In this document: positions 47,033-58,982 of the stretch, piece after piece
Layout of the letters: each line of letters begins with the position of its first letter
Position numbering within the stretch: position 1 is the first letter of the stretch
Origin: Spirometra erinaceieuropaei
Lineage: Eukaryota; Platyhelminthes; Cestoda; Diphyllobothriidea; Diphyllobothriidae
Assembly: GCA_902702965.1 (NCBI GenBank)
Contig: CACRXP010000175.1
Location: 212,627 to 276,626, forward strand
Length of the DNA stretch: 64,000 nt
Reading direction: 5' to 3'
Notes under the pieces: model-generated
The model's database searches: none
The model's input: the letters and a program-made list of their open reading frames with translations, nothing else
Told to the model about the DNA's origin: nothing
Position numbers and translations under genes: made by a program

Positions 47033-49025
47033 TCACACATTACATTTGGGATCATTGTGGCGCAGATAGGCCCAGTCAGACAATGCTTGAACTTTTGAAA
47101 TGACAGCAGTTTTCCAGCTAGAAACAAGGTTTCTTTCGGCGGCTTTCTTTGCGAGTCTCTCATAGAGGTTGTAGAAGCTTAGCCTGGTAATGTGTACGGC
47201 AGAAGTCTTTCCAGAATCGAAAATAATGTTGACATCTGCATTTGCGCTGACATTATGTAGAGTAAATTCCATTCTCTCCAGGCACATGGAAACAAGGAAC
47301 GGAGTGTTCTAAAGGATAATAAAGACTAATAAATAGGAGGCATTTGCAAGTCGACATCGGAACACGATATTTACTTACATCTCTGTCAAATACCAAATTA
47401 AGGGCAGGAAACGTAATTTCACACGAGAACCGTGCGAATTCACCTTCACGAAAGAATTTCACGAATACGCAGTCATCACTGAACCCCGGATCGAAAAATC
47501 TCATGGAAAAGCTCGTCTCGCTGGACTGATCGTAAGGCACAGTTATCGTCCTTCTACGAAGTCCTTCCACGTGGGATTCCACAAACTCCGTCAGATGAAA
47601 TCCATGGAGGGTTGCGGACACATTTCTATAAAAAAAGATGGTGGCGAGGCGAGGGAAAATCAGCAGAGAAAATTCTGTTGCCCAAATGCCCACGCGTCGA
47701 TATGCATGATATCTAGCACTTTTTGTATACTTTGATCATTATGGAGTTATAAAGTGGATGATCCTAAAGCATAATCAGTCGCAGCTGAACGCCGTTTTAA
47801 AACATAGGCTGTTCAAGCATTCCGCAAACATATATCAGACTCGGTGTTCTTACAAGTCCAAGCATATTTTCCTGAAAGTATTCTTTATTTACTTGTTTGG
47901 CAATCAATGACATCTTCATAAAATGATTCACGCGAAAAATGGTGCATTTGTTTTGACTTATTTTGAATTCGACCTGATGTTGCATCGGGACGTAAACTTT
48001 CCAAATAAAAAACAATGAATTTTTTCTGTATTAGAAAAAAAACAAGAAGACAACGACAAAGAATGAATTTTTTTATAGTAATAAGAAGTTACTGAATAGT
48101 GATCCCAGAATTTTGGGATTTGGATATATACTGCGTTGCATGCATCCTGTGCGGTATTTGAAAATCGACAGATAATATGCTCAGCAAATATTCGTGTTAT
48201 GATCTTAAACATTCCGCAGTCAGAAGTGTGTTTTTGTTCCGATCATATGCCTTCTTTGTTAGAAGTTAATGAAAGACATACTTCACTGGAATGTCGGTGC
48301 AGTAACTGACAATAATTGGCGTGATCTCTAGAAAATATATTTATATTGAGTAGGGTATCAGAAATCTGTAGACAGTTTCATATGTATATTTTGGTAGGGG
48401 GCACTCACCGATCGTTTATACGGAACGAGCAGTGAGCGCCCCCTCCCATTGAATATTCTCGATCGAAAACCGACAAGACAACGGGCTCGTGGCCCGGTAG
48501 GTAGAGGCGTGGACTTCTAAACCAACAGGTCGCGAGTTCGATCCTCGAGTGTTCCACACTTCGGGCTTGAGTATGGCTGGCTGACGACGGCTAATAAGCC
48601 AGAAATGGCCATTCCAATCTCCCTTGTCTTTGTCGAAAATACCATTCTGTCTATATATATATTTTAGGTAGCTGTTGATGTGGGCGATTTATTTAAATGA
48701 CCGTAAGGACAGGCACTTATAATTTTGCACACTAACCTGACTTATTAAATGTTCGATTATTCGCATGGCCAGCAATACTATAACCCAAACTAAACGAGCC
48801 CTTCGCACCTAAATCATATTTTAGTACCCCAACTAATATTTCGTGGCACATTTCATCTAATGTCAGTATGAATTCTAACAAGAATGCATGTCAGTAGTTA
48901 GCCGAAATAGACATGACTGCGAGGTTGTCACAGAATAAACGACAGTTACCGAGGCCTGTGAAGCATGTCTGGCAGAGGGGAGGTGGAGAATTCAGAATGA
49001 CGATCAATACCAGCCTCAGCTGCAA
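47033..49025 (-). pseudogene. 4-Cys family member, copy H (start lost, frame shifted)
   Basis: Exon 3 (47308-47033) is open: HNVSANADVNIIF...SSWKTAVISKVQ...DPKCNV. Exon 2 (47625-47379; acceptor TTTTTATAG, donor GTAAGT) has FSDDCVF and FSCEITFPALNL but is 247 nt, one base short, with the CPRH region out of frame. Intron 2 is 70 bp. The matching exon 1 lies about 1.3 kb upstream (49025-48950). There the ATG has become TTG, although the hydrophobic segment, CQTCF and a GTAACT donor remain. A frame from ATG 47693 (MGIWATEFSLLIF...) runs unspliced into exon 2 and is hydrophobic, so an alternative start is possible. Otherwise it is a pseudogene with a recent loss. Confidence 0.6.
48395..48660 (+). 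mobile_element. tRNA-derived SINE, first family (copy 2)
   Basis: Matches 17041-17252 in reverse complement. The head reads GTGGCCCGGTAGGTAGAGGC with a B box GAGTTCGATCC (about 48535). It is preceded by a hairpin-like GGGGGCACTCACCGATCG...GTGAGCGCCCCC. It lies in the long interval between exons 1 and 2 of copy H. Confidence 0.65.
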
Positions 49026-49029
49026 GTGA

Positions 49030-50100
49030 TGAGTACTCCGCCGCATGTCTGCGAGACTTGCAGAGTCAAATGCGGCTGTTTATCAATCGCTGATTGGCCC
49101 AACCCAGTCACCAGCTCTCTCCATACACTAGTGATCGACGGTTGCAAGACCACCTTTTTCCTGAACTGACGTTGGACAGTTTTGATCGCATTTATCTGAG
49201 TTTTTTTAATTGGTGGATAAAAATGGACCACATTGTTTGGAATACGTTACAGCAGTAGGTTTTCTGCCACTCTGACGGCGATTTAATCATTGAGCTTTGT
49301 CCTTCGACGACGAATTCGTGGGCACATGCCTAAACGGACACAAATTAGTTAATACTTAGACTGACCTCTCTAAGCCATGGAAGACTTAATGCCTGTTAAA
49401 ACATTTGTCGGACGGGAAAAGTTTTGCATAATGATTAAGGTTGGTGTCAAATTCAAAAGGTGAAATAGGGTATTGGGTCTAAGAGTGAGGATGCACTCGG
49501 TGCCAGATATATGTTTGTGAACCTAGACCTCGTTGTACGCCGGTTGGTAAATCGTTGCAGAAATCAAGGCGCCGAATATTCCGTTGAGAAATCGCTCAGC
49601 AACCCTGCCTGTCACGGGATTTGACAAATTGATCGTCGGTTCAAATATTCATTAACTTGCCTGTGGAGGAAACTAATGAAAGGAAGTCGAAACTTAACAG
49701 CAAACAGGGTCTTATGAGTGCAACCTAACCCTAACGAGAGTTCTACTACTGAAATCTACACGGATAGCGAATGCCATATGCATAACCCAACTCCCTAATC
49801 ATTGCTCCATCTGTAATCGTAAATCCACGAAATAAGGCCTAATCCTTAATATCTAGCCCTAACCCTGACCCGAATTCCCTAACAGCCGAGAGAACTGGAC
49901 ACCGGTAAATTGTGCGGTACAACAAGATGCATCAGGCACGGTAACTTGCTCGTGATTTATTTCATGGAAATAGTGGGCTTGCGCGTTATCTACCGCACTT
50001 TCTCCTCCTCTCCCGCCTCGAACCCACGCGTCAAGAAGGCCGGAGGCGATGAGTGCGTAGGTGCATGGCATATTGGCGCTCCACTCCGCAACCCTTTGAT
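49030..50100. other. 5' flank of copy H, then CCCTAA-like sequence; no supported gene
   Basis: 49085-49260 resembles the reverse of part of the inverted arm (GCAAGACCACC...CTGAACT, near 10570 and 23500). 49720-49870 contains scattered CCTAACCCTAA-like words. 49357-49420 resembles 46500-46560. The frame at 49859-50254 has no recognisable domain. Confidence 0.35.
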
Positions 50101-51780
50101 CCTCACAGCAAATGACACGGATTTTAAGTAACAACAAAAGGATGGCTGGCACAGCCGAAGCCAAACCTAGTCGTTCCGTCACATCTGGCCTTGATCTCAT
50201 GGATTGCGCGTACAATAAATGCCAAATTAAGAAAGTGCAATTGCAACCTATCAATTAAATCTCCGATTGACCGTTCAAAACTCACAAACTCAACACCGGG
50301 TAGACTGCGAGTTCCGAGTTACACCGTCTGTTGGCAACCTTCGAAGTCGCGACGTCTAGTGCAACGTGATACCCTCAAGCGTATCAGATTGTTTATAATG
50401 AAAAAAATGCACTGAGTTATCGACTTCACTCCCTCTTCCTACTTCCAGCACTCAGTCACAGTCCGAGCCAGTCAGTTGACAGACGTGGTGAATGAGCGCA
50501 ATGGCTGACATATACAATGACTGTGTCTGAGCGCGCCATGTGCACGACCTGGCCTCCAAAACATATGCACGAGTATTTCACACAACGGGGATTCAGCGGC
50601 GTTCCTCTCACATGTGTGAGGGTGCCATAAGTCACGTAAAAGGTAGTTTCATCAGCCTGCTTCTCCGTCCATTAGTCCGCAACTCCAGACATACGCACAC
50701 AACTGGACCAAATGCGTGGGGTGAGATGGGGCCTCAGTCGACAGCCTTCCGAGCCACAGCACTTGATGCGACACGATAGCCTCGGACTCGAGTCCCGCGT
50801 GCAGCAAAGAAGCTGAAGGGAGACGGAGCCGAGACTTGGGAGGTGGCGATTGAATGCTTGTGTTGGACGATGACGTTGTGATATGTGGTGGAGGGAGGGC
50901 GAAGTTGATATTTGCAGTGGTGGTGTGTACAGAAACCGTTGTAGCGGATGCTAAGGCAATGTAGGAGAAGGAGGAGGACGGTAGTGGGGATCCGGGAATG
51001 TGATGAATGTTAGTTGTCGGCGAGGGGGATGAGAATGCGTTGGACGACTGTACAGCAGCTGGCGCAATTCTGACTCTGCAGTTTGTGAGCAGATGTCCTC
51101 AAAGGCCGACTGGTGCCCGGAAAGCTCGCTGGCAAAATTGATAGGTCGGGGCTGTTTGAAAGTTGGGGTTGCGAGATGGGCGCAGTTGAGATTTGCGAGA
51201 CCCGTGTTTGGCTGTTGCGGTGGTGATGCGGTTGGCCTCGTAGGTCACTGCGCTCGTCTTAACTGTACTCTTCCAGGTAGAACGGTCTCGTGCGAGGTCT
51301 TCCCAGTTCCCTGTATCGACGAACTTTGCCTCCTAGTAGGCGAGAACCCGTCGCAACATCTCCACAGGAGATTCCTTTGAGTAGCCGCTCGTCGTCCATG
51401 AGCACGAATTGGCCGCTCCAGCGCATTTTCAGCTGTCTCAGCATGACGTGACTGCTGAGGATTCCCGTCTGTCGAAGTACATCTGCGTCCAGAATCGGGT
51501 CCTGCCACCTCAGCTTCGTTATCCGCCCAAGGACAGCTGAGGTCGAAGTGCTTGACTCTCCACTCCTGTCTGACCACTTCATCTTCGGTCTTGAGGATGC
51601 GGGAAAGGGTGCCGTCCAGGTAGATGAAGTTGTCCTCGACTTGTATTTGGACATCGTTCACGTTTATTTGCGGGGAGTTGTGGGCAGCGTCGGTTGGCAG
51701 TTGATGCGTAACAACCGTTTTCCTCGTGTTGATTACCAGGCCGATTTTGTCGCAGGCGAGGTCGTCGTACTTCCAGGTAT
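50100..51780 (-). pseudogene. LINE copy 2 remnant (3' part)
   Basis: Minus-strand frames between 51245 and 51770 match the C-terminal part of LINE copy 1: VEDNFIYLDGTLSR (copy 1 [13 protein letters not shown]), [14 protein letters not shown], RWSGQFVLMDDERL and RRYRE blocks, spread over two frames. Positions 50100-50880 match the 3' flank of copy 1 (130-900). Zinc-finger coding is not preserved. The endonuclease and most of the reverse transcriptase are absent. Confidence 0.75.
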
Positions 51781-52060
51781 CACTCCTATTGTACGCATCA
51801 CCCGGACTTCAGTCAAAATACACACTAACAAGACGTCTATCCCGATCCCAAGTGTGTGCGAGCGTCACGTTGGCTACACTAAGAGGGGGTTGTTTCAGCA
51901 TGACCCCCTGTCCCGAGTGGAACAAGGTATCGCCTAGATGGCAGTCTTCAAAGCCACAGCTTTTAGCGCATTTATTGATATAAATACGTATGCGAGGATT
52001 GTCATGGGGCCAATTCGATCCACAGCATGCCCGGAATGGTTTGCTCATTAATCTTTGTGT
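51780..52060 (+). repeat. Dispersed repeat R1, copy 4
   Basis: Matches 32870-33140 (TATCCCGATCCCAAGTGTGT at 51838). It follows the LINE remnant at the same junction as at 32.87 kb. 52061-52680 shows no supported gene. Confidence 0.55.
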
Positions 52061-52689
52061 CAGTCATGCGACGGTGGGGAGGCGTGGGCGCTCTTGGTCT
52101 TAAGTTCTCGATGGGTTGTGCGAAATCGCGGAGGATTCGATTTGACTACTTTTCCGGCATTTCCATGCGAATTGCGACCGCAACAAAGTCAGCCATGTTG
52201 TTAAGAGCAGTGCTGTAGTTATTTGTATTTCATATAAACTTCCGAAAATGCGAGTATTCGTTAATCCATGGCCTATTGGAGAGAGAAGGCCACATTATTA
52301 CTTGTTCAGAATATTACGAGTTCTTTATATTGTTTAAATAGACAGTGAAATTGGGAGAAGAAGGATGTCTCTAAAGTGCTTTATGGGAACTCCTTTTATG
52401 AGTTTTCGTTTGTACTCTCATGGTACTCTATCTCAAGTACTCCTTTTATCTTGCAGACTACTTATTATTAGTTCAATCATTAGTTCATTCAATGAACAGA
52501 TAGATATAGAAAGTTAAACACCCGACAGTACGCAAGTAAACAAGGACGACCAACCACAAATTAAACATCTCTATCGTTTTAGTGAGACCGGGACGTTAAC
52601 ATATGCCCAAGGCAGGAAATATGGTTCAAAAATCTGAGATATTTGCATTCTAACTGATTCAAATGCACTCCTTTCCTCTTTCATGTCAT

Positions 52690-53003
52690 AGCCTATTTAT
52701 CAATAATCCACGTATCTAAGCATTAGACGGGCGCAGGCGTAGAAAGATAAACACATTCCAGTACGCAAGTAAGCAAATACGAACAAGCCAAACTGGTGCC
52801 TGTCTCACATACTGGGCCAAAAGTTCATTCACGACGGTTGTGGGGCTGGTCAGCTAATTCGTCGTGAGAGGCAAAAGCATAGAAAGAGACAGCATCAAAC
52901 TTGCGAAGCCGTAGGACCAATCGGGGACTGACAACCAATTGTATTCAATTCCAGAGATCACATTTCCACATTAGACACTCGGTCGTGTGACAGAGCACTC
53001 ATC
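52690..53003 (+). promoter_or_regulatory. Conserved 5' flank of copy I, CCAAT at 52917-52921
   Basis: Closely matches 6200-6515 upstream of copy A. The CCAAT box is 83 bp from the ATG. Confidence 0.55.
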
Positions 53004-53897
53004 ATGCACTGGGGCCTAACACTGCTCCTGATTGTCTATTCTCCTCTTCCCTGCCAGACCTGCCTCACGCGCCTCGGTACGTGTCGACAGCTCTCCTAAG
53101 ACACTCCAGGCAAATGTAATCATTCAGACTGCAGTTATATATACCTCAATTAGGTACACAGTTCTGAATTAAACAAGATACTCTATTCTAACTACTACAT
53201 AATATTTACACTACACAGTTCGAACCCATGTACTTTTTTGTCTATAGGTTACAGTAAGGATTATCCATATGTCTTGTCAGTTGTCAAGCGCTGTCCACTT
53301 TTCGACATGCTTTATAACAATTTTTTTTGCATTTCATAACCCACAAACAAAAAAGTGCCCTCGCCACAATGGTGGCCTTTATTTGACAGACTTTGTGCAA
53401 CTTACCGTGGAGCGTCTTACGGGAATCATGACGGCTTCAGCGAAACAGTCTTCTCAATAACTTTGGAGACTCCGGGGTTCAGCGACGACTGCATATTCAA
53501 GGAGGCATTCCGCGAAGGTGCATTTGTCCAGTTTTCTTGCAAAATCACTTTTCCTGCCCTAACTCTGCATTTCGCAAGAAAGGTAAGCAGGCGCAATCTG
53601 GAGGTCCTGAGGTTATCTTTTACCCAGAGCATTCTTTTACAGAATCAAGCAAGTTTGGAGGCACTGAGTCTGGATCTGGTCAATGTCAGTGCGAATTCCG
53701 AAGCAAACATGATCTACGTGTCGCAGAGGCCCTTCTCCTTGCATATGGCGAACCTCAAATTTCCTATTCTCCGTCATGGATATGTCAAGGAAGACGCCAA
53801 AGAAGGTCGTGCGTCCACATGGAAAAGGGCAGTCATTGCAAGAGCACAAACACTAGCCAACAGTGCCTACCTCCAGCACAATACGCCCAGATGCTAA
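53004..53897 (+). CDS. 4-Cys family protein, copy I (remodelled but open)
   Basis: Proposed exons are 53004-53076, 53356-53582 and 53628-53897, giving 189 aa. The signal peptide is MHWGLTLLLIVYSPLPCQ.... The usual acceptor ACAAAG is mutated to ACAAAA, and the next AG, five bases on, gives a shorter exon 2. A 16-bp deletion further on (about 53428) restores the family frame, so residues about 25-50 are a frame-shifted peptide (PSPQWWPLFDRLCATYRG) before GFSETVFSI...FSDDCIFKEAF...FSCKITFPALTLHFARK. The CPRH cysteine is lost and a different one (LCATY) gained. Exon 3 keeps NVSAN and STWKRAVIARAQ but ends at PRC, two residues short. The 45-bp intron 2 has lost its stop and is open. If the original acceptor is required, this is a pseudogene. 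Confidence 0.55.
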
Positions 53898-53969
53898 ATA
53901 TGATGCCGCTCCGTTTCAATAGCCAATACTTTTCTATTATTAAACTTGGAAGTTATGGGAACTTGTTTA

Positions 53970-53975
53970 AATAAA
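53970..53975 (+). terminator. Candidate polyadenylation signal of copy I
   Basis: AATAAA 73 bp after the stop codon, in a block (AATAAAATACAATTGTGGC) related to the 3' ends of copies D and E. Confidence 0.5.
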
Positions 53976-53989
53976 ATACAATTGTGGCA

Positions 53990-55475
53990 CCGTCACGTTT
54001 CCTCTTCTGCCGTCCATTAATTATATTTTAGCTAAGCCATTTATGTTGATTGAGCCAGCAAGCTAGTTGACGACAGGAGAGAGACAAATGACGGGTCCTG
54101 GGGGAGAAGGGGGGAAGTGGGCACAACACACATGCATAAACAGCGAAGATTTAATAGAGACTCATATTAGTAGTTTTAGTATTCCCCGCATCCATGTTTG
54201 TTCTAGGCCAGCGGTCAATGCCAGGGTTATCGGTGCTTTCCAATAGAAAGCCGGCAACATCCTAAGTAGCATAGTTGAGCATAATTTTCAGTTTCGTAAA
54301 ACTGGTTTAAACAGTGGAAGGCTGACAGCGTCTTAAGTATACTAAGGAGCAGGACCAGGAGCGAAGTGATGCTGTAGAGAAACGAACAGGCTCCTCGTAG
54401 AGCAGGACTGATAGGCATTCATGTCGCCGTGAACACTGCAGTTGATGATGCTTTCAGAAACACAACTTATCTCGTTTTCGCTTGACTTAATGCCATAATT
54501 TCGCTGCTTTGGGCTAGGATGCGGCACAGGTAATAACAATTTGAGTGTATTTCAAAAGATCTTTTAAAAGCAACGAACAATCAAACCTCAGGTCAGAGTC
54601 GGTCTGGTGAATTGTATTGCCTCCCTAAACCATCTGTATAACTGGACAGGGCAGGTGTATGGTTTGCATCCGTGTACAAGACTGTTCACAACATTTACTC
54701 AATTAGGTGTTGTTTTTCTGCCGTGTACCACTTAGGCAGGAGAATATCAAACTCTAGTAACACACGCCAATTCTCGGGCGTAACTTTACCGATTCTGAAC
54801 TTCAAACCTTGCCGTAAACCGCCCAACAGTAGCCTTATCTCTATCCAACATAACCCTTACTCTAACCCATCCCGGTTACTATGGAGGTGAGGCGTTCATA
54901 TTCTCGTGTGCGGTAGTAGATTGTTCTACAGTTATCGGCTTAACTGCATAAATTTAGGACCATGTCAAAGGGAACGTGGCAGAAACTTTTTTAAACACTG
55001 TTGCCGGCGAGATTTGGATATGCAAACCACCTACGAAGAGAAGACCCAGGGAGTCCTGCTTTATGGGGATGATGTTAACATTGGTTTCTGCGTCGAGAAA
55101 ACTCGCGATTCTGTCAAATATTTTATTATTCGATTTCATCGATGTGGCAGTTTAAAACATTACATCTTAAAATATGTTAAATAGAGGTGTCCAAACGGGT
55201 AAAATGGGTGATCCAAAGTTATTGACTAAATAAGAATCTTTAATCCCGATCCTTAACCTAACCTTATTCCTTAACCCGACATAAAGCACATAGTTGACTA
55301 TTTTCCTAAGCTTTAATCGAAATGCAACCTAGATCAGGCATGCCTACTTCGACAAAATGGGCGGGCACGCTTCTACAATCGATCGTTCACATAGACAGCC
55401 GTCGCCCTGGTGACCCCTTAGTTGGTTTGCTTGCTTAAAAGCATGCCTTAAAATGACACAATGAGATCTACTTAC
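53990..55475. other. No supported gene
   Basis: Short frames on both strands without recognisable domains. Scattered CCCTAA-like words occur at 54830-54870 and 55240-55275. Confidence 0.35.
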
Positions 55476-55696
55476 TCGGGAGACACGCTCACACAGAGGA
55501 CCGAACCCAATATAACTTGGGGGCCCCATTCGCATGGCATCGTCTCGAAAACCTTGCCAAAAAACTTCAACGCATCCATGTTTGGCATCATTAGCGGCCT
55601 TCGCAAGCGCACAAGCCATATATAGTGGGTCAGGCTCATCAAATTTACTCCGATCACAAAGACGATGATTTGCCACAAGGAAGTGTTTTATAGCAA
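55476..55696 (-). CDS. Possible internal exon of an unrecognised host gene
   Basis: A 221-nt open segment lies between an acceptor (CCGGGTAG, ending 55697) and a consensus donor (CGA|GTAAGT, from 55475). The minus-strand frame, entering in phase 2 and leaving in phase 0, reads AIKHFLVANHRLCDR, then DPLYMACALAKAANDAK, then VFWQGFRDDAMRM. The composition is protein-like and free of repeats, unlike its surroundings. I cannot assign it to a family; the DPLY...AL pattern is too weak a resemblance to name a channel or enzyme. No partner exons were identified. Confidence 0.3.
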
Positions 55697-55699
55697 CTA

Positions 55700-57040
55700 C
55701 CCGGTATAATTTTCCATCTTCCTTCTATCTTCGCCCTGCCTCAGCCGGTTGTCCGATCAGACATGGCATATGTCACTGTTCCGCCTATTTTTATGCCGGC
55801 CTGCACAGCGCCGATCCCGCCCGTTCGCCATTCCCGAGACAAATATTACTTCTCCTGAAACGCTTTAATACATGACTGTCCAACCGTGTGCTCCGCAGCA
55901 CAGCGAGTGCAGGGACGGCATTCAAACTGAGAGTAGACCTGCGCTACATCTAGCGCACTCCATGCTCCTCTCCTACCCGAAAAAGGTGTCAACACAGAGA
56001 CCACAAGAGTGAAGGCGGAAGAGAACGTCAGTGTTTTGCAGGACGAAAATCTACACCAAACAGTACTGCCATACTCCCAAGTACACAGCCCACACAGTCC
56101 ACTATTATACACAATGCAAAAATACAGGACAGGGGTCCCAGTCGGCGCGGAGGCTGCAAATGGGTCCGCCATCACAGGGTTGGCTTTTTTATGGCTGCGC
56201 ATTACCGATAACACCTGCCGGTCTTGGATCTGGCCCCTATCTGTTAGTCCAGCTCAACTACCGTGTGGCCCTTTTTAGGAGGGGCAAACAACATTTCGAC
56301 CTTCGTATTCGAATATGTCCACCGTGCGCTCCACAGCCAGGGGAAACAGGCACACTGCTCCCTGACTCCTGTGACACACACACACACACACGCACACAAA
56401 CCTGCACGACGGCAGTTGCACAACAGGATGGTGACTTGCGCGTGCATTAGATTGAAGTAATAACAGACTGGTTTGGCATCTACCGCATTCCCTACTCCCC
56501 ACTGCGCAGTGCCCTGTTCATCGAACTCAGATACATAACTCGACTGGCCGAGCTCACATTCGGAGCCAAGGCTTCAAGTTAGTTTTTCCTCTGTGGATAA
56601 TTATCTTGTTGACTTCAAGGTAAAACTCATGACCTTTTTCATGGGTTTGGGCAGCTAGCTGCGATAATCCGCCCCTCATCGCACAGTCATATTCTTTTTG
56701 TGTTTACACAGTCAGAGCAGCATCCATTCTGACCTGTGTAGTTAGGAGAGCAGTTTTGGCAGGAAATGCGATATAATGCAATCGACTTCTGTATCAGATT
56801 TAACTAATTTTTATTTGTCATATCTTTGTAATTTCGAAACCTAGTTCCGCATCATTTCGATCGGTCACCTCTGAAACATCCTGAATGTATTGCGGAGAAC
56901 ACCACATCCCTGTTGGTGCTTGCGTCCGAGTTGCCTGGAGCGACGGCGTAACGGGGGAGTTATAAATGTCTTTGGATATCCATTTTGCGACACTGGTTTT
57001 GGAGGTAACAGGCCCCACGTGCTCCTTCCTCCGTTCGGTT
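55700..57040. other. No supported gene; CA tract
   Basis: Frames at 55846-56502 overlap on both strands and include a CA/GT tract (about 56375-56399). No recognisable domain. Confidence 0.35.
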
Positions 57041-57049
57041 GCTATAATT

Positions 57050-57720
57050 TTTGATTTTGAAGAAGCCGAAAACATGATCGTTGGAACAAAAGCTTTATTT
57101 GCCTGACGATTCAAATTCCTACTCGATTCCATCGTCAGAGACAACTACAGATGTGGGTGGTTCATACAGAGCATGGAGGCAGTCTCCATGCCTCAACACA
57201 CCTGAAACTCAGGAATGTCTGCAGTCAGTGCGATGGTGGCTTGACGACTGACATCTAGTCCGTTAATCGTTGCAATTTCATCACGGGTGTTAAATGTTAC
57301 TGCGATGGTGGCTCAACGAACTGGCCCACCCACCAAGGTGTTGGAAATATTGTTCGCTTGTGCGCTCCATGCGCGGCTACGTCTCAGCACCGAATATGAA
57401 ATGAGGAGGAGGTTTTTGCACTTTTTAATCAACTGGGGAGCCAGTGAACCGTCACCCAAATAGCTCGTGGCTCTCGCGACTGCCAACGCCAACGAGAATG
57501 TCGGCCTCATCGAATTTAAGTCTGTGACCTGATGTCGTTTAATGAACCGCAAGTCGAGTCCGGACGCCATTTCTCTGCCTTGCTGCCGCGTATTCGGTCG
57601 CTCGTGTTTGGAGCAGTCTCCCGGCGTCGCCGACGTAGTTGCTTTCTCTGCAATTAGACCAGATGCAATAAACGACTCCAAACGTTTCATATCATGGCAG
57701 TGGGTCTTCCAGCCTCAGCA
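57050..57720 (-). mobile_element. Penelope-like fragment: GIY-YIG and 3' end (copy P5)
   Basis: The minus strand reads YCIWCNCRESNYVGDAGRLL (about 57605-57665), then KFDEADILVG in the continuation, and ends with the shared 3' block (AATAAAGCTTTTGTTCC, about 57080). Internal stops occur. 57721-58510 between this and the reverse transcriptase part holds no supported gene. Confidence 0.7.
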
Positions 57721-58510
57721 TCTGACGCCTGGTGTTTGCCTCCGGTCTCTGCATAGTTTCGGTTGTTCTTTTCTGTGTGCGCGCTTGTTCATTATAGAAC
57801 GATTTCATCAATATTCTGTCACACACACTATGGTTTTGCATAGGCCCTCCTCGCTCACATAATGAAAGCACCACTTCAAATCAAAAACAACACTCAGAAG
57901 AGCATCTGACGATCATACGCGTGTTTTTGATAAATTCCCGTTGGGCCACTATAGTTATTTGGGAACGGGGTACAAACTGAAACCTGTGAGTGACAAGAGT
58001 AATCGACTGCGGTCCGCCTTTTCATACAAGCGGAGTGTGTGAATAAAGGAGGGTGGAGGGATAGGGGAGAGGAGGGAGTAAGTGACAGTGAGGATTAAGT
58101 AGGGCAGTGCCACGAGGGGGAAGGAAACGCGGAGACATACACACAGTTTATCGATCCATGTCCACGGTATACGCGGAGCGTGTAGGACCCGCCTCTGTAA
58201 CCTGATCACTGTCGCTTCTGGTGTTACTTGTAGGCTCTGTACCAGTCGTTTGAGATAGTTGAGACAGTGCATATCATTCGAAGTTTTAGTTCTGCTCCAC
58301 ACGATGCCTAGAATCAAACATGGGTTCGAGGATGGAGCTGGGTATACTCTTAACGTCACATTTCCTAAGTCATACCGGCAGGTATTCTCTTATTCTTGTG
58401 GATAGGCATCGACTCGTACGACCAATGCAGCCTGCTCCACAGGAGCAAGTAAATGAGTAAATGAGCATGGAGGAGGTCTGAGCTGGTAACTTTCCCTAAC
58501 CATCTCCATG

Positions 58511-58982
58511 TTAGTCGTGGTTGGTTGAGAATATTACCTGAACTATCGCTGTCGTGAAAGTTCGTGAAACGGCTTGGAAAAGGCTCCTTCTCAGGAGTTT
58601 ATTTGTCGCGCCCCTTGAAAGGGGACTAAGAGGAACATAGTCTTCTTTTCCGCAGTCAGTATGATGATTTTTGCCGGTCGTTCGGTTGGTTGACAGGAAT
58701 GGGCATATGTACTCGACAGTCACTGTGACCGGTATGTTCGTAAGGAGTAATGAAACTTTTAATGAAAAAATCAACATACGTCTGAGTTTAGGTCTTTAAC
58801 ATCTTCAGTGAATTCGACGGTATCCTGAGGGCTATGTGTGGTGCTAGGCGATACTGTCGAGTTTTGAGATTTTCTGCTGACCACTTCGCTATCGCATGAT
58901 AGGGGAAGTTGCGTATGCCCGAGATCAGACGGACCGGTAGGCCATTCTTGTGGATCTTCGGTAGACCATACAACCGAGGCAT
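58511..58982 (-). mobile_element. Penelope-like reverse transcriptase fragment (copy P6)
   Basis: The frame starting at 58982 reads MPRLYGLPKIHKNGLPVRLI...NFPYHAIAKW. PRLYGLPKIHK followed by a proline/arginine turn is the Penelope-type reverse transcriptase signature. After a frameshift at about 58785 it continues as VSLLLTNIPVTVTVEYI, the next conserved block. The rest of the catalytic domain is missing or unreadable. Confidence 0.75.

Noticed and set aside
57955..58359. Minus-strand frame of 134 codons
   Set aside because: No recognisable domain; it lies between Penelope-like fragments and is not matched in other copies.
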